Of a DNA stretch of 64,000 nt, positions 50,607 through 58,944 are shown in pieces. The position numbers and the translations under genes are program-made. The stretch lies in the NCBI RefSeq assembly GCF_030409555.1, contig NZ_JAUFPU010000010.1, forward strand, positions 88,183 to 152,182, written 5' to 3'. The stretch's first letter is position 1, and every line of letters starts with the position of its first letter. The notes under the pieces were generated by a model. The model did not search any database. It was not told the DNA's origin and was given only the letters and a program-made list of their open reading frames with translations. Source of the stretch: Chitinimonas viridis (GTDB lineage: Bacteria; Pseudomonadota; Gammaproteobacteria; Burkholderiales; Chitinimonadaceae).

Positions 50607-51758
50607 ATGCTTGATGCCCGCACGCTGGCCATAGCCCTGGTAGTCACCACCCTGCTGTCTGCGCTGATGCTGCAACTGGCCAGCTATGGCCGCATGCACC
50701 TGCCGGGCGGGCGCCACTGGGTAGTGGGCCTGCTGCTGCTGGCCGTGACCTGGGGCTTGATGGCATTGCGCGGGGTAGTGCCCGATGTCCTGAGCGTACT
50801 GCTGGCCAACCTGCTGATATTCACCGCCGCCGTGCTGCTCTATGCCGCCATGGCCGAGGTGGTGGGGCTGCCGCCCTATCCGGCCAATCTGCGCTGGACG
50901 GCCATCATTGGCGGTGGGGGGCTGAGCCTGGCCTTCTTTGGCGGCGCCATACCCATGCTCATGATCTTTATCGTCTCGCTGGCGCTGACCTTGCTGCTGG
51001 TGATGTCGGTACGCATGCTGCTGCGCGGTGCTACCCGCATGGAGGCACCGGCCCGCTATGCCATGGGGCTCTGGCTGGGCCTGTGCGCCCTGATCTTGCT
51101 GGTGCGCACCATTGGTGCCTTGGTGCATCCGCCGGCTTCCATGCAGATGACCGGGCCGCTGCACACCCTCTCCATGCTGGCAGCCCAGGTCATCGTGCTG
51201 GGCTGTTCGCTCGGTTTTGCCCTGATGGCGCGGGAAACCATGGTGATGGAGCTGGCGCAGCGGGCCACCCACGATGCCCTCACCGGTGCCTTCAACCGCT
51301 ATGCCTTTGATCCGGTAGGCCAGGCTGCCCTGACCCGGCTGGCGCGCGAGCCGGGGGAGCTGTCTGTGCTGATGCTGGATATCGATCATTTCAAGCAGAT
51401 CAACGACGATATCGGGCATCTTGCTGGGGACGAGGTGTTGTGCGAGGTGGCGCGACGGATCGAGTCCTTGCTGCGGGGCGGCGATATGCTGGCACGCTAT
51501 GGGGGCGAGGAGTTCTGCATCCTGCTGCCGGCGACCGGCCCGGCCGAGGCCCTGCAGGTGGCCGAGCGCCTGCGTCTGGCCATCGCCAGCGAACTGTTCA
51601 TGCTCAAGGGCTGCAGCATCAAGGTCACGGCCAGCATAGGGGTGGCCACCGTTGCCGAAGCCATGGAACTCAAGCAGCTTATCGGCCTTGCGGATAGCGC
51701 CCTCTATGGCGCCAAGCTGGCTGGCCGCAACCGCAGCTGCGGGCCAGGCCTCTGCTAG
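50607..51758 (+). CDS. Membrane-bound diguanylate cyclase
   Basis: This 383-residue protein makes cyclic di-GMP from GTP. About six membrane segments fill residues 1-205 with no recognisable ligand-binding domain. The catalytic GGDEF domain has [24 protein letters not shown] and active-site GGEEF at residues 299-303; an RxxD inhibitory site (R290, D293) lies five residues before it. ATG 50607 has GGAAAGG upstream. It lies antisense to and between the two halves of an ABC exporter locus. The membrane sensor region could respond to envelope conditions (inference). Confidence 0.92.
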   Translation: MLDARTLAIALVVTTLLSALMLQLASYGRMHLPGGRHWVVGLLLLAVTWGLMALRGVVPDVLSVLLANLLIFTAAVLLYAAMAEVVGLPPYPANLRWTAIIGGGGLSLAFFGGAIPMLMIFIVSLALTLLLVMSVRMLLRGATRMEAPARYAMGLWLGLCALILLVRTIGALVHPPASMQMTGPLHTLSMLAAQVIVLGCSLGFALMARETMVMELAQRATHDALTGAFNRYAFDPVGQAALTRLAREPGELSVLMLDIDHFKQINDDIGHLAGDEVLCEVARRIESLLRGGDMLARYGGEEFCILLPATGPAEALQVAERLRLAIASELFMLKGCSIKVTASIGVATVAEAMELKQLIGLADSALYGAKLAGRNRSCGPGLC

Positions 51759-51783
51759 CGCGGTGGCGCTGTCCGGCAAGGGA

Positions 51784-52506
51784 TCAGGCATGGGAGGGCG
51801 TGGCACGCGGATTGATCTCCAGGCTGGACAGCTCGCCTTTCTCCAGGTGGCGTATGGCGTGGGCGCGCTCGGCCGCACGGGCATCGTGCGTCACCATGAT
51901 GATGGTCTTGCCCAGCTCGGTATTGAGCCTGTCCAGCAGGTCCAGTATCTCGCCGGCTGATTTTCTGTCCAGGTCGCCGGTGGGCTCGTCCGCCACGATC
52001 AGGGTGGGGTCGGTGACCAGGGCGCGGGCAATCGCCACCCTTTGCTGCTGGCCACCCGAGAGCTCATTCGGATAATGCTGCATGCGGTCGGCCAAGCCGA
52101 CCATCTCCAGTGCCAGCGCAGCATGCTCGCGGCGCTCACGCCGGTTCAGCCGGGTCAGCATCAGGGGTAGCTCCACGTTCTCCAGGCCGGTCAGCACCGG
52201 CATCAGGTTGTAGAACTGAAAGATGAAGCCCACATTGCCTGCACGCCAGTCGGCCAGGTCGGCTTCGTCCAGTGTGGCGATATCCGTGCCACCCACCAGT
52301 ATCTGGCCGCCGGTGGGTTTGTCTATGCCGGCAATCAGGTTCAAGAGGGTGGATTTGCCGGAGCCGGATGGTCCCATCAGGGCCAGGAAGTCGCCTGACT
52401 GGATATCGAAATCGATATCGGTCAGTACCTCCACCGCCTGCCCGCCACGGGTATAGGATTTGCTGACATGGCGCAGCGCGACTGCGACCTCAGGGCTGGC
52501 CGTCAA
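51784..52506 (-). CDS. LolD/MacB-type ABC transporter ATP-binding protein
   Basis: This 240-residue ATPase has Walker [11 protein letters not shown]-loop [11 protein letters not shown], signature [15 protein letters not shown] and Walker [13 protein letters not shown], all typical of the LolD/MacB exporter class. It starts at TTG 52506, overlapping the adaptor stop by 4 bp, with GGAGG 7 nt upstream. Its partner permeases are at 48155-50490 on the same strand, beyond the inserted diguanylate cyclase gene. It converges with that gene with 25 bp between stops. Confidence 0.92.
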   Translation of the reverse strand: MTASPEVAVALRHVSKSYTRGGQAVEVLTDIDFDIQSGDFLALMGPSGSGKSTLLNLIAGIDKPTGGQILVGGTDIATLDEADLADWRAGNVGFIFQFYNLMPVLTGLENVELPLMLTRLNRRERREHAALALEMVGLADRMQHYPNELSGGQQQRVAIARALVTDPTLIVADEPTGDLDRKSAGEILDLLDRLNTELGKTIIMVTHDARAAERAHAIRHLEKGELSSLEINPRATPSHA

Positions 52507-53696
52507 GGTTTGGCCTCCACGATGCGGGCACCGTCCTTGAGGTCACCAGGCTCCAGTACCACTACCTCGTCCAGCTTGATACCGGCACGCACCTCCTGCA
52601 TGTCGCCCAGCTTGCCACCCAGTTGCACTACGGTGCGGTGAGCGATGCCTTCACGCACGACGAAAACCGCCCCCTGGCTGAGTGCCTTGGGGTTGATCGC
52701 CAGGCGAGGTTTGCGCTCGTCGACTTTGAGCTGACGGCTGAGGAAGCTCACCTTGGCGCTCATCTCGGGCAGGATGCGCGGGTCTTTCTCGATAAAGCCG
52801 ATCTTGAACGTGACCGTGGCCTTGCTGCGATCCACTGAGGGCACGATGCTGCTGACCCGCCCCAGCAGGCGCAGGTCAGGCAGCGCATCCAGCTGTATCT
52901 CGCAGGGCTGGTCCTGCTTGGCCTTGAACAGGCTGGCTTCGGATACGTCTGCCTCTACTTCCAGAGTCGTCATGTCGGCCATGCTGACCACGGCGCCTTT
53001 GGAGTCGGCACTGGCATTGAAGGGCGAGATCACATCGCCAACATTGGCGGTCTTGGTCAGCACTACGCCGGAGAAGGGTGCACGGATATAGGCGTTCTCC
53101 AGCCCCACCCGCGCCTGTGTCAGGGCGGCCTCGGCTTGTCTCACTGCCGCCGCCTGGGCACCGACCAGGGCAGCGGCCTGCTTGGTGCGCGAGATGGCAT
53201 TGTCGTGGGAGGCACCGGCGATAAAGCCCTGCGCCAGCAGCTCCTGGCTGCGGCGGAAGGCCCGTTCGGCTTCCAGGGCCTCGGCCTCGGTCTGCTTGAG
53301 CCGGGCGCGGGCTGCTTCCACATTGGCCACGGCCTGGGCTACCTGGGCTTGCAGATCGGCGCTCTCCAGTCGGGCTATGACTTCGCCTTCCTTGACCTGG
53401 CTACCTTCGCGCACACCCAGCCACTCCAGCCTGCCCGTGCCTTTGGAGGCAATGGCGGCTTTTTTCTGGGCGACCACATAACCGGTGGCGGTCAGGTCCG
53501 ACAACGCCGACGAGGGCCATGCCTGGGTGACCTTGGCGGTCTGTACCGCAACCGGCCTGCCCCGCTGGCTGAAGAGCAGGGCGCCGCCTGCCAGTACCAG
53601 CACCACCAGTGCGATACGCCATTTACCCCAGCGCTTGCGGCGCTTGTTCGGCTGAGCGGTGCGATCGATGGCGAGTTGCTTGAGGTTATCGGTCAT
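52503..53696 (-). CDS. Periplasmic adaptor (HlyD/MacA-type membrane fusion protein)
   Basis: This 397-residue adaptor has an N-terminal membrane anchor (WRIALVVLVLAGGALLF, about residues 27-43). A biotinyl-lipoyl-like domain (GTGRLEWLGVREGSQVKEGEVIARLES) flanks a long coiled-coil hairpin rich in Ala, Glu and Arg (about residues 110-195). A beta-barrel (YIRAPFSGVVLTKTANVGDVI) follows. It bridges the inner-membrane permease and an outer-membrane channel; no TolC-like gene is in the window. It is the first gene of the exporter set, upstream of the ATPase. Confidence 0.9.
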   Translation of the reverse strand: MTDNLKQLAIDRTAQPNKRRKRWGKWRIALVVLVLAGGALLFSQRGRPVAVQTAKVTQAWPSSALSDLTATGYVVAQKKAAIASKGTGRLEWLGVREGSQVKEGEVIARLESADLQAQVAQAVANVEAARARLKQTEAEALEAERAFRRSQELLAQGFIAGASHDNAISRTKQAAALVGAQAAAVRQAEAALTQARVGLENAYIRAPFSGVVLTKTANVGDVISPFNASADSKGAVVSMADMTTLEVEADVSEASLFKAKQDQPCEIQLDALPDLRLLGRVSSIVPSVDRSKATVTFKIGFIEKDPRILPEMSAKVSFLSRQLKVDERKPRLAINPKALSQGAVFVVREGIAHRTVVQLGGKLGDMQEVRAGIKLDEVVVLEPGDLKDGARIVEAKP

Positions 53697-53937
53697 GGTG
53701 GGAGGTCCGGTTAGGATTCCCGCATTCTAGGGCCGGCGGTGGGTGAGCGGCGTGTACCACGCATAAATTTGCTATCTAGTTGCGATGGCGCAAATATTCC
53801 AGCTATGGATGTTGCGGTCGATCCGACACGGTACGGTGTGATCCCTGGGTGTCTGGGCCGGTGATGGACTATCAAATAGGCGCCGCTTGCAGAATGTCGC
53901 AGGCTTGTTCGCGGTTCCAATAACGGGAGGTCCCATG

Positions 53938-54597
53938 ATGTCGCTGCTGCTGTATGGCCATTCCTTCTCCTCCTATACGCAGAAAGTGCTGGTGGCGCTG
54001 TATGAGAACGACACGCCCTTCACCTTCCGCAGCATAGGGCCGGATACCCCGCAGCATACGGCTGAGTGGCTGCGACGCTGGCCCCTGCGCAAGTTCCCGC
54101 TGTTGGTGGATGGCGAGCGCAGTATTGCCGAGACCAGCATCATCATCGAGTACCTGCAGCATGCCTACCCTGGGCCGGTGCGCCTGCTCCCCGCAGACCC
54201 GGCGGAGGCACTGGAGGTGCGTTTTCTCGACCGCTTTTTCGACCTGCATGTCATGAACTCGGCACAACACGCCGTGGATGGCGCCTTGACGGGCGACCCG
54301 GTGAAGCGTCAGGAAGGCATGGCGCTGGCCGTCAGCAAACTGGAACTTGCTTATGCTTGGCTTGAAGGGCAATTGGCTGGCAGGACCTGGGCTGCCGGTG
54401 AGGATTTCACGCTGGCAGACTGTGCTGCCGCACCTTCCTTGTTCTACGCGGACTGGACACACCGGATTGCCGAAACCTTTCCGGTACTGCGCGCCTATCG
54501 TGCACGGCTGCTTGCCCGCCCCTCCTTCGCCCGGGCGGTGGAGGAAGCGCGGTGGTTTCGGCCGAACTTCCCATTGGGTGCGCCGGACCGGGACTGA
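53938..54597 (+). CDS. Glutathione S-transferase family protein
   Basis: This 219-residue protein has the thioredoxin-like N-terminal GST domain (YGHSFSSYTQKVLVALYENDTPF, then PLRKFPLLVDGERSIAETSIIIEYL) and the helical C-terminal domain (AAGEDFTLADCAAAPSLFYADW). Either ATG 53935 or 53938 may be the start; the second is 7 nt after GGGAGG. The substrate is unknown. It is divergent from the exporter adaptor gene with about 240 bp of intergenic DNA. Confidence 0.9.
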   Translation: MSLLLYGHSFSSYTQKVLVALYENDTPFTFRSIGPDTPQHTAEWLRRWPLRKFPLLVDGERSIAETSIIIEYLQHAYPGPVRLLPADPAEALEVRFLDRFFDLHVMNSAQHAVDGALTGDPVKRQEGMALAVSKLELAYAWLEGQLAGRTWAAGEDFTLADCAAAPSLFYADWTHRIAETFPVLRAYRARLLARPSFARAVEEARWFRPNFPLGAPDRD

Positions 54598-54885
54598 GGT
54601 GTGCCGGGCGAATTGGGCCGTATCGAGGTGGGCAGAACTGATCGCGGGTCATCGCAACTTCGGGGCTGCACCTGTTGGAGGGGGGCGCTATCACGAGCTC
54701 AATCCTTGAGCGCCCAACCATGAATTGAACTCATGCCAGGCTACGGGGCTGCCCTAGCAAGGTTGCCAGTGAAGCCCACGTATCGGCGGTTCCGCGACGA
54801 ACGGCCGCGCCAAATTGTCCGTACGGGTCTAGAGTTGGGTCTCAAGCGGTGTGTAATCTGCACTGCGCCAAGGAAAGGAGGCTGG

Positions 54886-55080
54886 ATGCGCGAACAGTCC
54901 TTTATCGACACGCTAGGCTACAGAGGCCCGGAACGTCGCTTGCAAGATCGTCGCACCCCGATACACCCTGAAGACCGCGACTGGCGTATTTACAACCTCG
55001 CGCTGGAAAGCAGTGAACAGCGCGGTTCCCTAGGCCGACGTGATAGCGATTATGCATTTCTCGCGGGCTTGCAGCACTAG
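54886..55080 (+). CDS. Small basic hypothetical protein (64 residues)
   Basis: A frame from ATG 54886 encodes about 64 residues beginning MREQSFIDTLGYRGPERRLQ. It has a strong AAAGGAGG ribosome site 4 nt upstream and ends 55 bp before a strong terminator, so it is probably real. The GPERRxxDRR motif is arginine-rich and resembles the RRxxRR-type stretches seen in PilZ-like and linker regions of betaproteobacterial signalling proteins, but no domain can be assigned. An upstream in-frame start at 54733 is not supported. Confidence 0.6.
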   Translation: MREQSFIDTLGYRGPERRLQDRRTPIHPEDRDWRIYNLALESSEQRGSLGRRDSDYAFLAGLQH

Positions 55081-55134
55081 GCCCGCCATAGGGCGGCGCG
55101 CGTAAGCGCCGCTGCTGGCCCAAGCCGGCAAATA

Positions 55135-55167
55135 AAAGGCGACCGTGGTTTCGGTCGCCTTTGCATT
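55135..55167 (+). terminator. Rho-independent terminator after the small basic gene
   Basis: AAAGGCGACC (55135-55144) pairs with GGTCGCCTTT (55153-55162) across an 8-nt loop; T-rich sequence follows. Confidence 0.85.
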
Positions 55168-55263
55168 TGGGCGCCGCCGCCATGAGGCTGGGCATGAGGC
55201 GGGCATTCCCGCTATGCTTGCTCCCCATCGCAGCCGCAAGGGCTGCATTGCTGATGGGTTGTC

Positions 55264-55770
55264 ATGGATTTTCTCTATATCGGCGGCTGGTTGCTGGCCG
55301 TACTGCTGATGCTGGCGGGTTTTGCCGGCAATTTGCTACCCCTGCTGCCGTCTGCGCCGCTGCTGTTTGCGGGCTGCCTGCTGGGCGCCTGGCTGGACGA
55401 TTTCAAACGCCTGGGCTGGGGCTGGCTAGGCGTATTGCTGGTGCTGGCCATCATTCTGCAGGTGGTTGATTTCGTGTCTGGCGCCTGGGGCGCCAAGAAG
55501 GCAGGGGCCAGCCGTCAGGCGGTCATCGGGGCCACGGTGGGCGCCATTGTGGGCATCTTTGCCGGCATACCTGGCCTGATACTGGGCCCGTTTGTCGGTG
55601 CGGCCGTTGGCGAATGGATGGCCAGCGGCGATACCCTGAAGGCAGGCAAGGTGGGTGCTGCAACCTGGCTGGGACTGCTGATAGGCACGGTGGCCAAGGT
55701 AGGCCTGAGCCTGTTCATGCTGGGCTTGTTTGTGCTGGCCTATTTTATGGGTGCGCCTTCGGTGCCTTGA
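55264..55770 (+). CDS. DUF456 membrane protein
   Basis: This 168-residue protein has about four to five hydrophobic segments and two glycine-rich stretches, AVIGATVGAIVGIFAGIPGLILGPFVGAAVGEWM, typical of the DUF456 family (YqgC-like). Its function is unknown. The 3' end overlaps the convergent hydrolase gene by 31 bp. The start ATG 55264 is 97 bp after the terminator. Confidence 0.88.
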   Translation: MDFLYIGGWLLAVLLMLAGFAGNLLPLLPSAPLLFAGCLLGAWLDDFKRLGWGWLGVLLVLAIILQVVDFVSGAWGAKKAGASRQAVIGATVGAIVGIFAGIPGLILGPFVGAAVGEWMASGDTLKAGKVGAATWLGLLIGTVAKVGLSLFMLGLFVLAYFMGAPSVP

Positions 55771-56600
55771 GCAATTCCTTGCAGGAAGCTTCGCAAAGCG
55801 GCGTCATAGACTGGGGCGGATGACAGATCGCCATGGCCTGTGTTGGGTAGTTCCACCCATATTTTGCTGCCGCGCCAGGCATCGTGCAGGCGCTGGGCGT
55901 GGGCCTTGGGTATCAGTTGGTCTTCGCCTGCCACCAGAAACAAGGCGGGCTCTTGTCGTTGCGGTGCCTGCGCTGCCGAATCGAAACGGTGGCGCAGCAG
56001 CCAGCGTACCGGCACCCAGCGATAGTGCCGCTGGGCAACTGCAGTGAGGCTGTCGTAGGGGGTGATCAACACCAGCCCGCTGAGTTTGCGCTCGGCTGCC
56101 AAGGCCACCGCGACCCCGCTGCCCATGCTGCGGCCCATGGCGACAATGCGGTTGGCTTGCACATCGCTACGGCGGCTCAGGTGGTCGTAGAGCAGCAGGG
56201 CATCGGCACGCAATGCCGCTTCACCGGCCTCGCCCTGGCTATCGCCAAAACCACGGTAGTTGAGGGTGGCGATGGCCCAGCCCGGCCAGGCGGCCTGCTC
56301 AGCCAGGATGTGGCTGACTTCTTCGGCGTTGCCGCCAAAATACAGCAGCAAGGGCCAGGGGCCGGTTTGGGCAGGTTTGCGTAGCCAGCCACGCAGGGTG
56401 TGGCCTTCGGGGCTGACCAGGCTCAGCGTCTCGGTGCCGGGTAGGCGACCGGTGGCGGTTCGCTGTGCGTCAGCCAGGGGCTGGGGCTGGAACAGCAGCC
56501 GCTCTTGTAGCAGGTAGAGCAGCAGCCACAACAGCATGACTGCGCCGGTTGTGCCCAGCGCGATGCGCAGCAAGGCGCTGGCCAACCCCGCCGCAGTCAT
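55740..56600 (-). CDS. Alpha/beta hydrolase (BEM46-like)
   Basis: This 286-residue protein has an N-terminal membrane anchor (AVMLLWLLLYLL) and an alpha/beta hydrolase core: YFGGNAEEV, LNYRGFGDSQG, nucleophile Ser in AMGRSMGSGVAVALA, Asp in VAGEDQLIPKAHA and His in NTGHGDLSS. It is a probable membrane-anchored esterase or thioesterase. ATG 56600 overlaps the lptG stop by 4 bp (ATGA) with AGGAA upstream, so it is likely co-translated with lptG. A start at 56615 is also possible. Confidence 0.88.
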   Translation of the reverse strand: MTAAGLASALLRIALGTTGAVMLLWLLLYLLQERLLFQPQPLADAQRTATGRLPGTETLSLVSPEGHTLRGWLRKPAQTGPWPLLLYFGGNAEEVSHILAEQAAWPGWAIATLNYRGFGDSQGEAGEAALRADALLLYDHLSRRSDVQANRIVAMGRSMGSGVAVALAAERKLSGLVLITPYDSLTAVAQRHYRWVPVRWLLRHRFDSAAQAPQRQEPALFLVAGEDQLIPKAHAQRLHDAWRGSKIWVELPNTGHGDLSSAPVYDAALRSFLQGIAQGTEGAPIK

Positions 56601-57673
56601 CGTCGTTCCTGCCACCAGAGCAGGAACAGCGCCAGTATCAGGAACAGGGTGGAAGGCAGGATGGCGGCCAAAAGGGGCGGCCAGTCATACAGCAGGCCGA
56701 AGTGCCCGACCAGCTTGTTGACGAAGTAGAAGCCCAGGCCCAGCATGATGCCGATGAACAGTTTCATGCCTACCCCGCCGGCCCGGCGTTGGGTCTGGGC
56801 AAAGGGCAGGGCAATGATCAGCATGGCAAGACAGGCGAAGGGGTAGACCAGCTTGCTCCACAAGGCGATTTCGTAGCGACTGGTTTTCTGCTGGTTACGG
56901 GCCAGGTGGTCGATATAGTCGAGCAGGGTCAGCACCGACATCTGTTCGGGCTTCACCAGCAATACCTGCAGGGTGTCGGGTGTCAGCACCGAGCGCCAGA
57001 GGTACTCGGGCATGTGCTGGACATCCACCTTGTCGCCATGGAAGTTGGTGAGGATGATCTCCCGCAGCTTCCAGGCCTGCTCTGACTTCTGCCAGTCGCC
57101 AAAGCGGGCATAGCCATAGGCTGTCATCTGCCGCTTGTCATCGAACAAATAGACATGCACATGGCGCAGGGTCTGGTCGGGCAGGACTTCGCGCACATTC
57201 ACAAAGCTGCTGTCGTCCTTGAGCCAGAAGCCGGAACGGTTGTTCTGGGCCACCAATTGTCCCTTGGCCGCCAGTCGCAACTGGGTGGCGGTGCGCTCAG
57301 CCGTGGGGGCCAGGTACTCGCCTGCCGCCATGGTGATCAGGGCGAAAAACAGACCGGCGATGCCCAGTATGCCCAACAGGCGCCAGACTGACAGGCCACC
57401 GACCCGCATGACGGTCAGCTCGGAGTGCTGGTTGAGCATGGAGAGGCCGATCATGCCGCCTATCAATACGGCGATGGGCATCAGTTCATAGGCGTGGCCG
57501 GGTATCAGCAGCAGCACATAGGCCAGCAGCTTGCTGAAGGTGTAGCTGCCCTGGCCCATGTCGCGCAGTTCGCCTATCAGGTCGAAGAACAGGAACAAGC
57601 CCAGCAGCCCGGCTAGTACGAACAGGCTGCTGCGGGTGACTTCGGCAATAAGGTAGCGGGAGAGCGATTTCAT
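56597..57673 (-). CDS. lptG: LPS export ABC transporter permease LptG
   Basis: LptG pairs with LptF and the LptB ATPase to extract lipopolysaccharide from the inner membrane for delivery to LptA. The 358-residue protein has MKSLSRYLIAEVTRSSLFVLAGLLGLF at the N-terminus, a periplasmic beta-jellyroll domain (about residues 125-250), and three C-terminal membrane segments with KLVYPFACLAMLIIALPFA. It overlaps the upstream lptF gene by 4 bp. LptB and LptC are not in the window. Confidence 0.94.
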   Translation of the reverse strand: MKSLSRYLIAEVTRSSLFVLAGLLGLFLFFDLIGELRDMGQGSYTFSKLLAYVLLLIPGHAYELMPIAVLIGGMIGLSMLNQHSELTVMRVGGLSVWRLLGILGIAGLFFALITMAAGEYLAPTAERTATQLRLAAKGQLVAQNNRSGFWLKDDSSFVNVREVLPDQTLRHVHVYLFDDKRQMTAYGYARFGDWQKSEQAWKLREIILTNFHGDKVDVQHMPEYLWRSVLTPDTLQVLLVKPEQMSVLTLLDYIDHLARNQQKTSRYEIALWSKLVYPFACLAMLIIALPFAQTQRRAGGVGMKLFIGIMLGLGFYFVNKLVGHFGLLYDWPPLLAAILPSTLFLILALFLLWWQERR

Positions 57674-58860
57674 GATCGGGGTTTGGCCCGCCAGCGGAAC
57701 AGGCCCCAGGCAATGGCAGCCATGGCCAGATGCACCGGCCAGATGCCTATCAGGCTGGAGAGTTTGCCTGCCGCGATCCAGCTCTGGGCGATGTTGACCA
57801 GATTGAGGTAGATGGAAAACAGCAAGATGGCGACGATGAGGTTGAAACCCCGGCCGACACGCGGATTGACATAGGCCAGCGGGATAGCCAGCAGGGCCAG
57901 CAGCAGCGTGCTGATGGGGCTGGCAATGCGGCGTGCCAGTTCACCCTTGTCTTCGGGGTTGTCGCTATGCCAGAGCGCCAGGGTGGATTGCGTTTCACTG
58001 GTGGTGGTGGCTTCCCGCCGGTCGGGTTCCTGCACCCGGATGCGGGCTTCATTGAATTCCACGATGCGGTAGTTGGGCTGGCCCAGCATGCCCTCATAGC
58101 GGCGGCCGTTCTGCATGACCAGTATGCGCTCGCCATCAGGCAGACTGCGCAGATAACCCTGGGCTGCTACGGTAACGCTATGGGTGCCATCCCTGGCGGT
58201 GGACTGCACGAAGATATTGCGGGCCGCACCCGCCGCGCCGGAGAAATTCTCGATGAAATAGACCCGGTCGCTGAGGGAGGATTCCTTGAACAGACCCGGC
58301 GCCAGCGCTGACATATCGTCTCGGGTAGCCAGTTGTTCGCGGTATTCACGGCTTTTTTGCTTGGCCCACGGGCTGAGGCCCAGGCTGAGCATGGCCACCA
58401 CCAGCGCCAGTGGAATGGCAAAGGTCAGCACCGGCCTGATCCAGGCAGTGAGTGGCTGGCCGGCAGCGAACCAGATGGCCATCTCGTGATCGCGCCAGGC
58501 ACGGGTAAGTGACCAGAGTACGGTGATGAAGACCGTCATGGACAGCAGCCATGGCACCAGGCCGAGCAGCGTGAAACCCAGCAAGGCGGCCACGGCTTCG
58601 GATACGATGCCGCCACTGGCCGCAAGGCCGAGCAACTTGGCACCGCTGGTTACGATCATAATGCTGAGCAGAATGACGAACACGCCCGCGCTCATGACGC
58701 CGAATTCGCGCAGCATGGCACGTTCGAACAGGCGCTCTGAAGGTAGGCAGGAACGTAGCAGGGAAGGGGAGGCTGAATGGGCTGGCACGGGTTGCGCTTT
58801 GACTTTTGCCGGTCTAGTTCGGAAAATCGGGAGAATTTTCCTGATTCTCGCTACGGCCAT
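57670..58860 (-). CDS. lptF: LPS export ABC transporter permease LptF
   Basis: LptF is the partner of LptG. The conserved region starts with LFERAMLREFGVMSAGVFVILL and shows membrane segments, the periplasmic domain (FSGAAGAARNIFVQS onward) and FNLIVAILLFSIYLNLVN near the end. The reading frame has an N-terminal extension of about 43 residues before the usual LptF start, with no ribosome site at ATG 58860; a start near 58731 (CTG) or ATG 58716 would be more like the family. It is divergent from pepA with 84 bp between the longest forms. Confidence 0.9.
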   Translation of the reverse strand: MAVARIRKILPIFRTRPAKVKAQPVPAHSASPSLLRSCLPSERLFERAMLREFGVMSAGVFVILLSIMIVTSGAKLLGLAASGGIVSEAVAALLGFTLLGLVPWLLSMTVFITVLWSLTRAWRDHEMAIWFAAGQPLTAWIRPVLTFAIPLALVVAMLSLGLSPWAKQKSREYREQLATRDDMSALAPGLFKESSLSDRVYFIENFSGAAGAARNIFVQSTARDGTHSVTVAAQGYLRSLPDGERILVMQNGRRYEGMLGQPNYRIVEFNEARIRVQEPDRREATTTSETQSTLALWHSDNPEDKGELARRIASPISTLLLALLAIPLAYVNPRVGRGFNLIVAILLFSIYLNLVNIAQSWIAAGKLSSLIGIWPVHLAMAAIAWGLFRWRAKPRS

Positions 58861-58944
58861 AAGCCGCAGTGCGTTTCAAAAACCTAGCGGGGTGCGCTGC
58901 CTATACCGGGCAGCGGCCGAGCCGCGATCTTACAGGAGTCCACC

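Noticed and set aside
54598-54720. Possible tRNA or terminator in the gap after the GST gene
   Set aside because: A hairpin GGGCGCT/AGCGCCC exists near 54686-54715, but there is no cloverleaf, CCA end or T-run.
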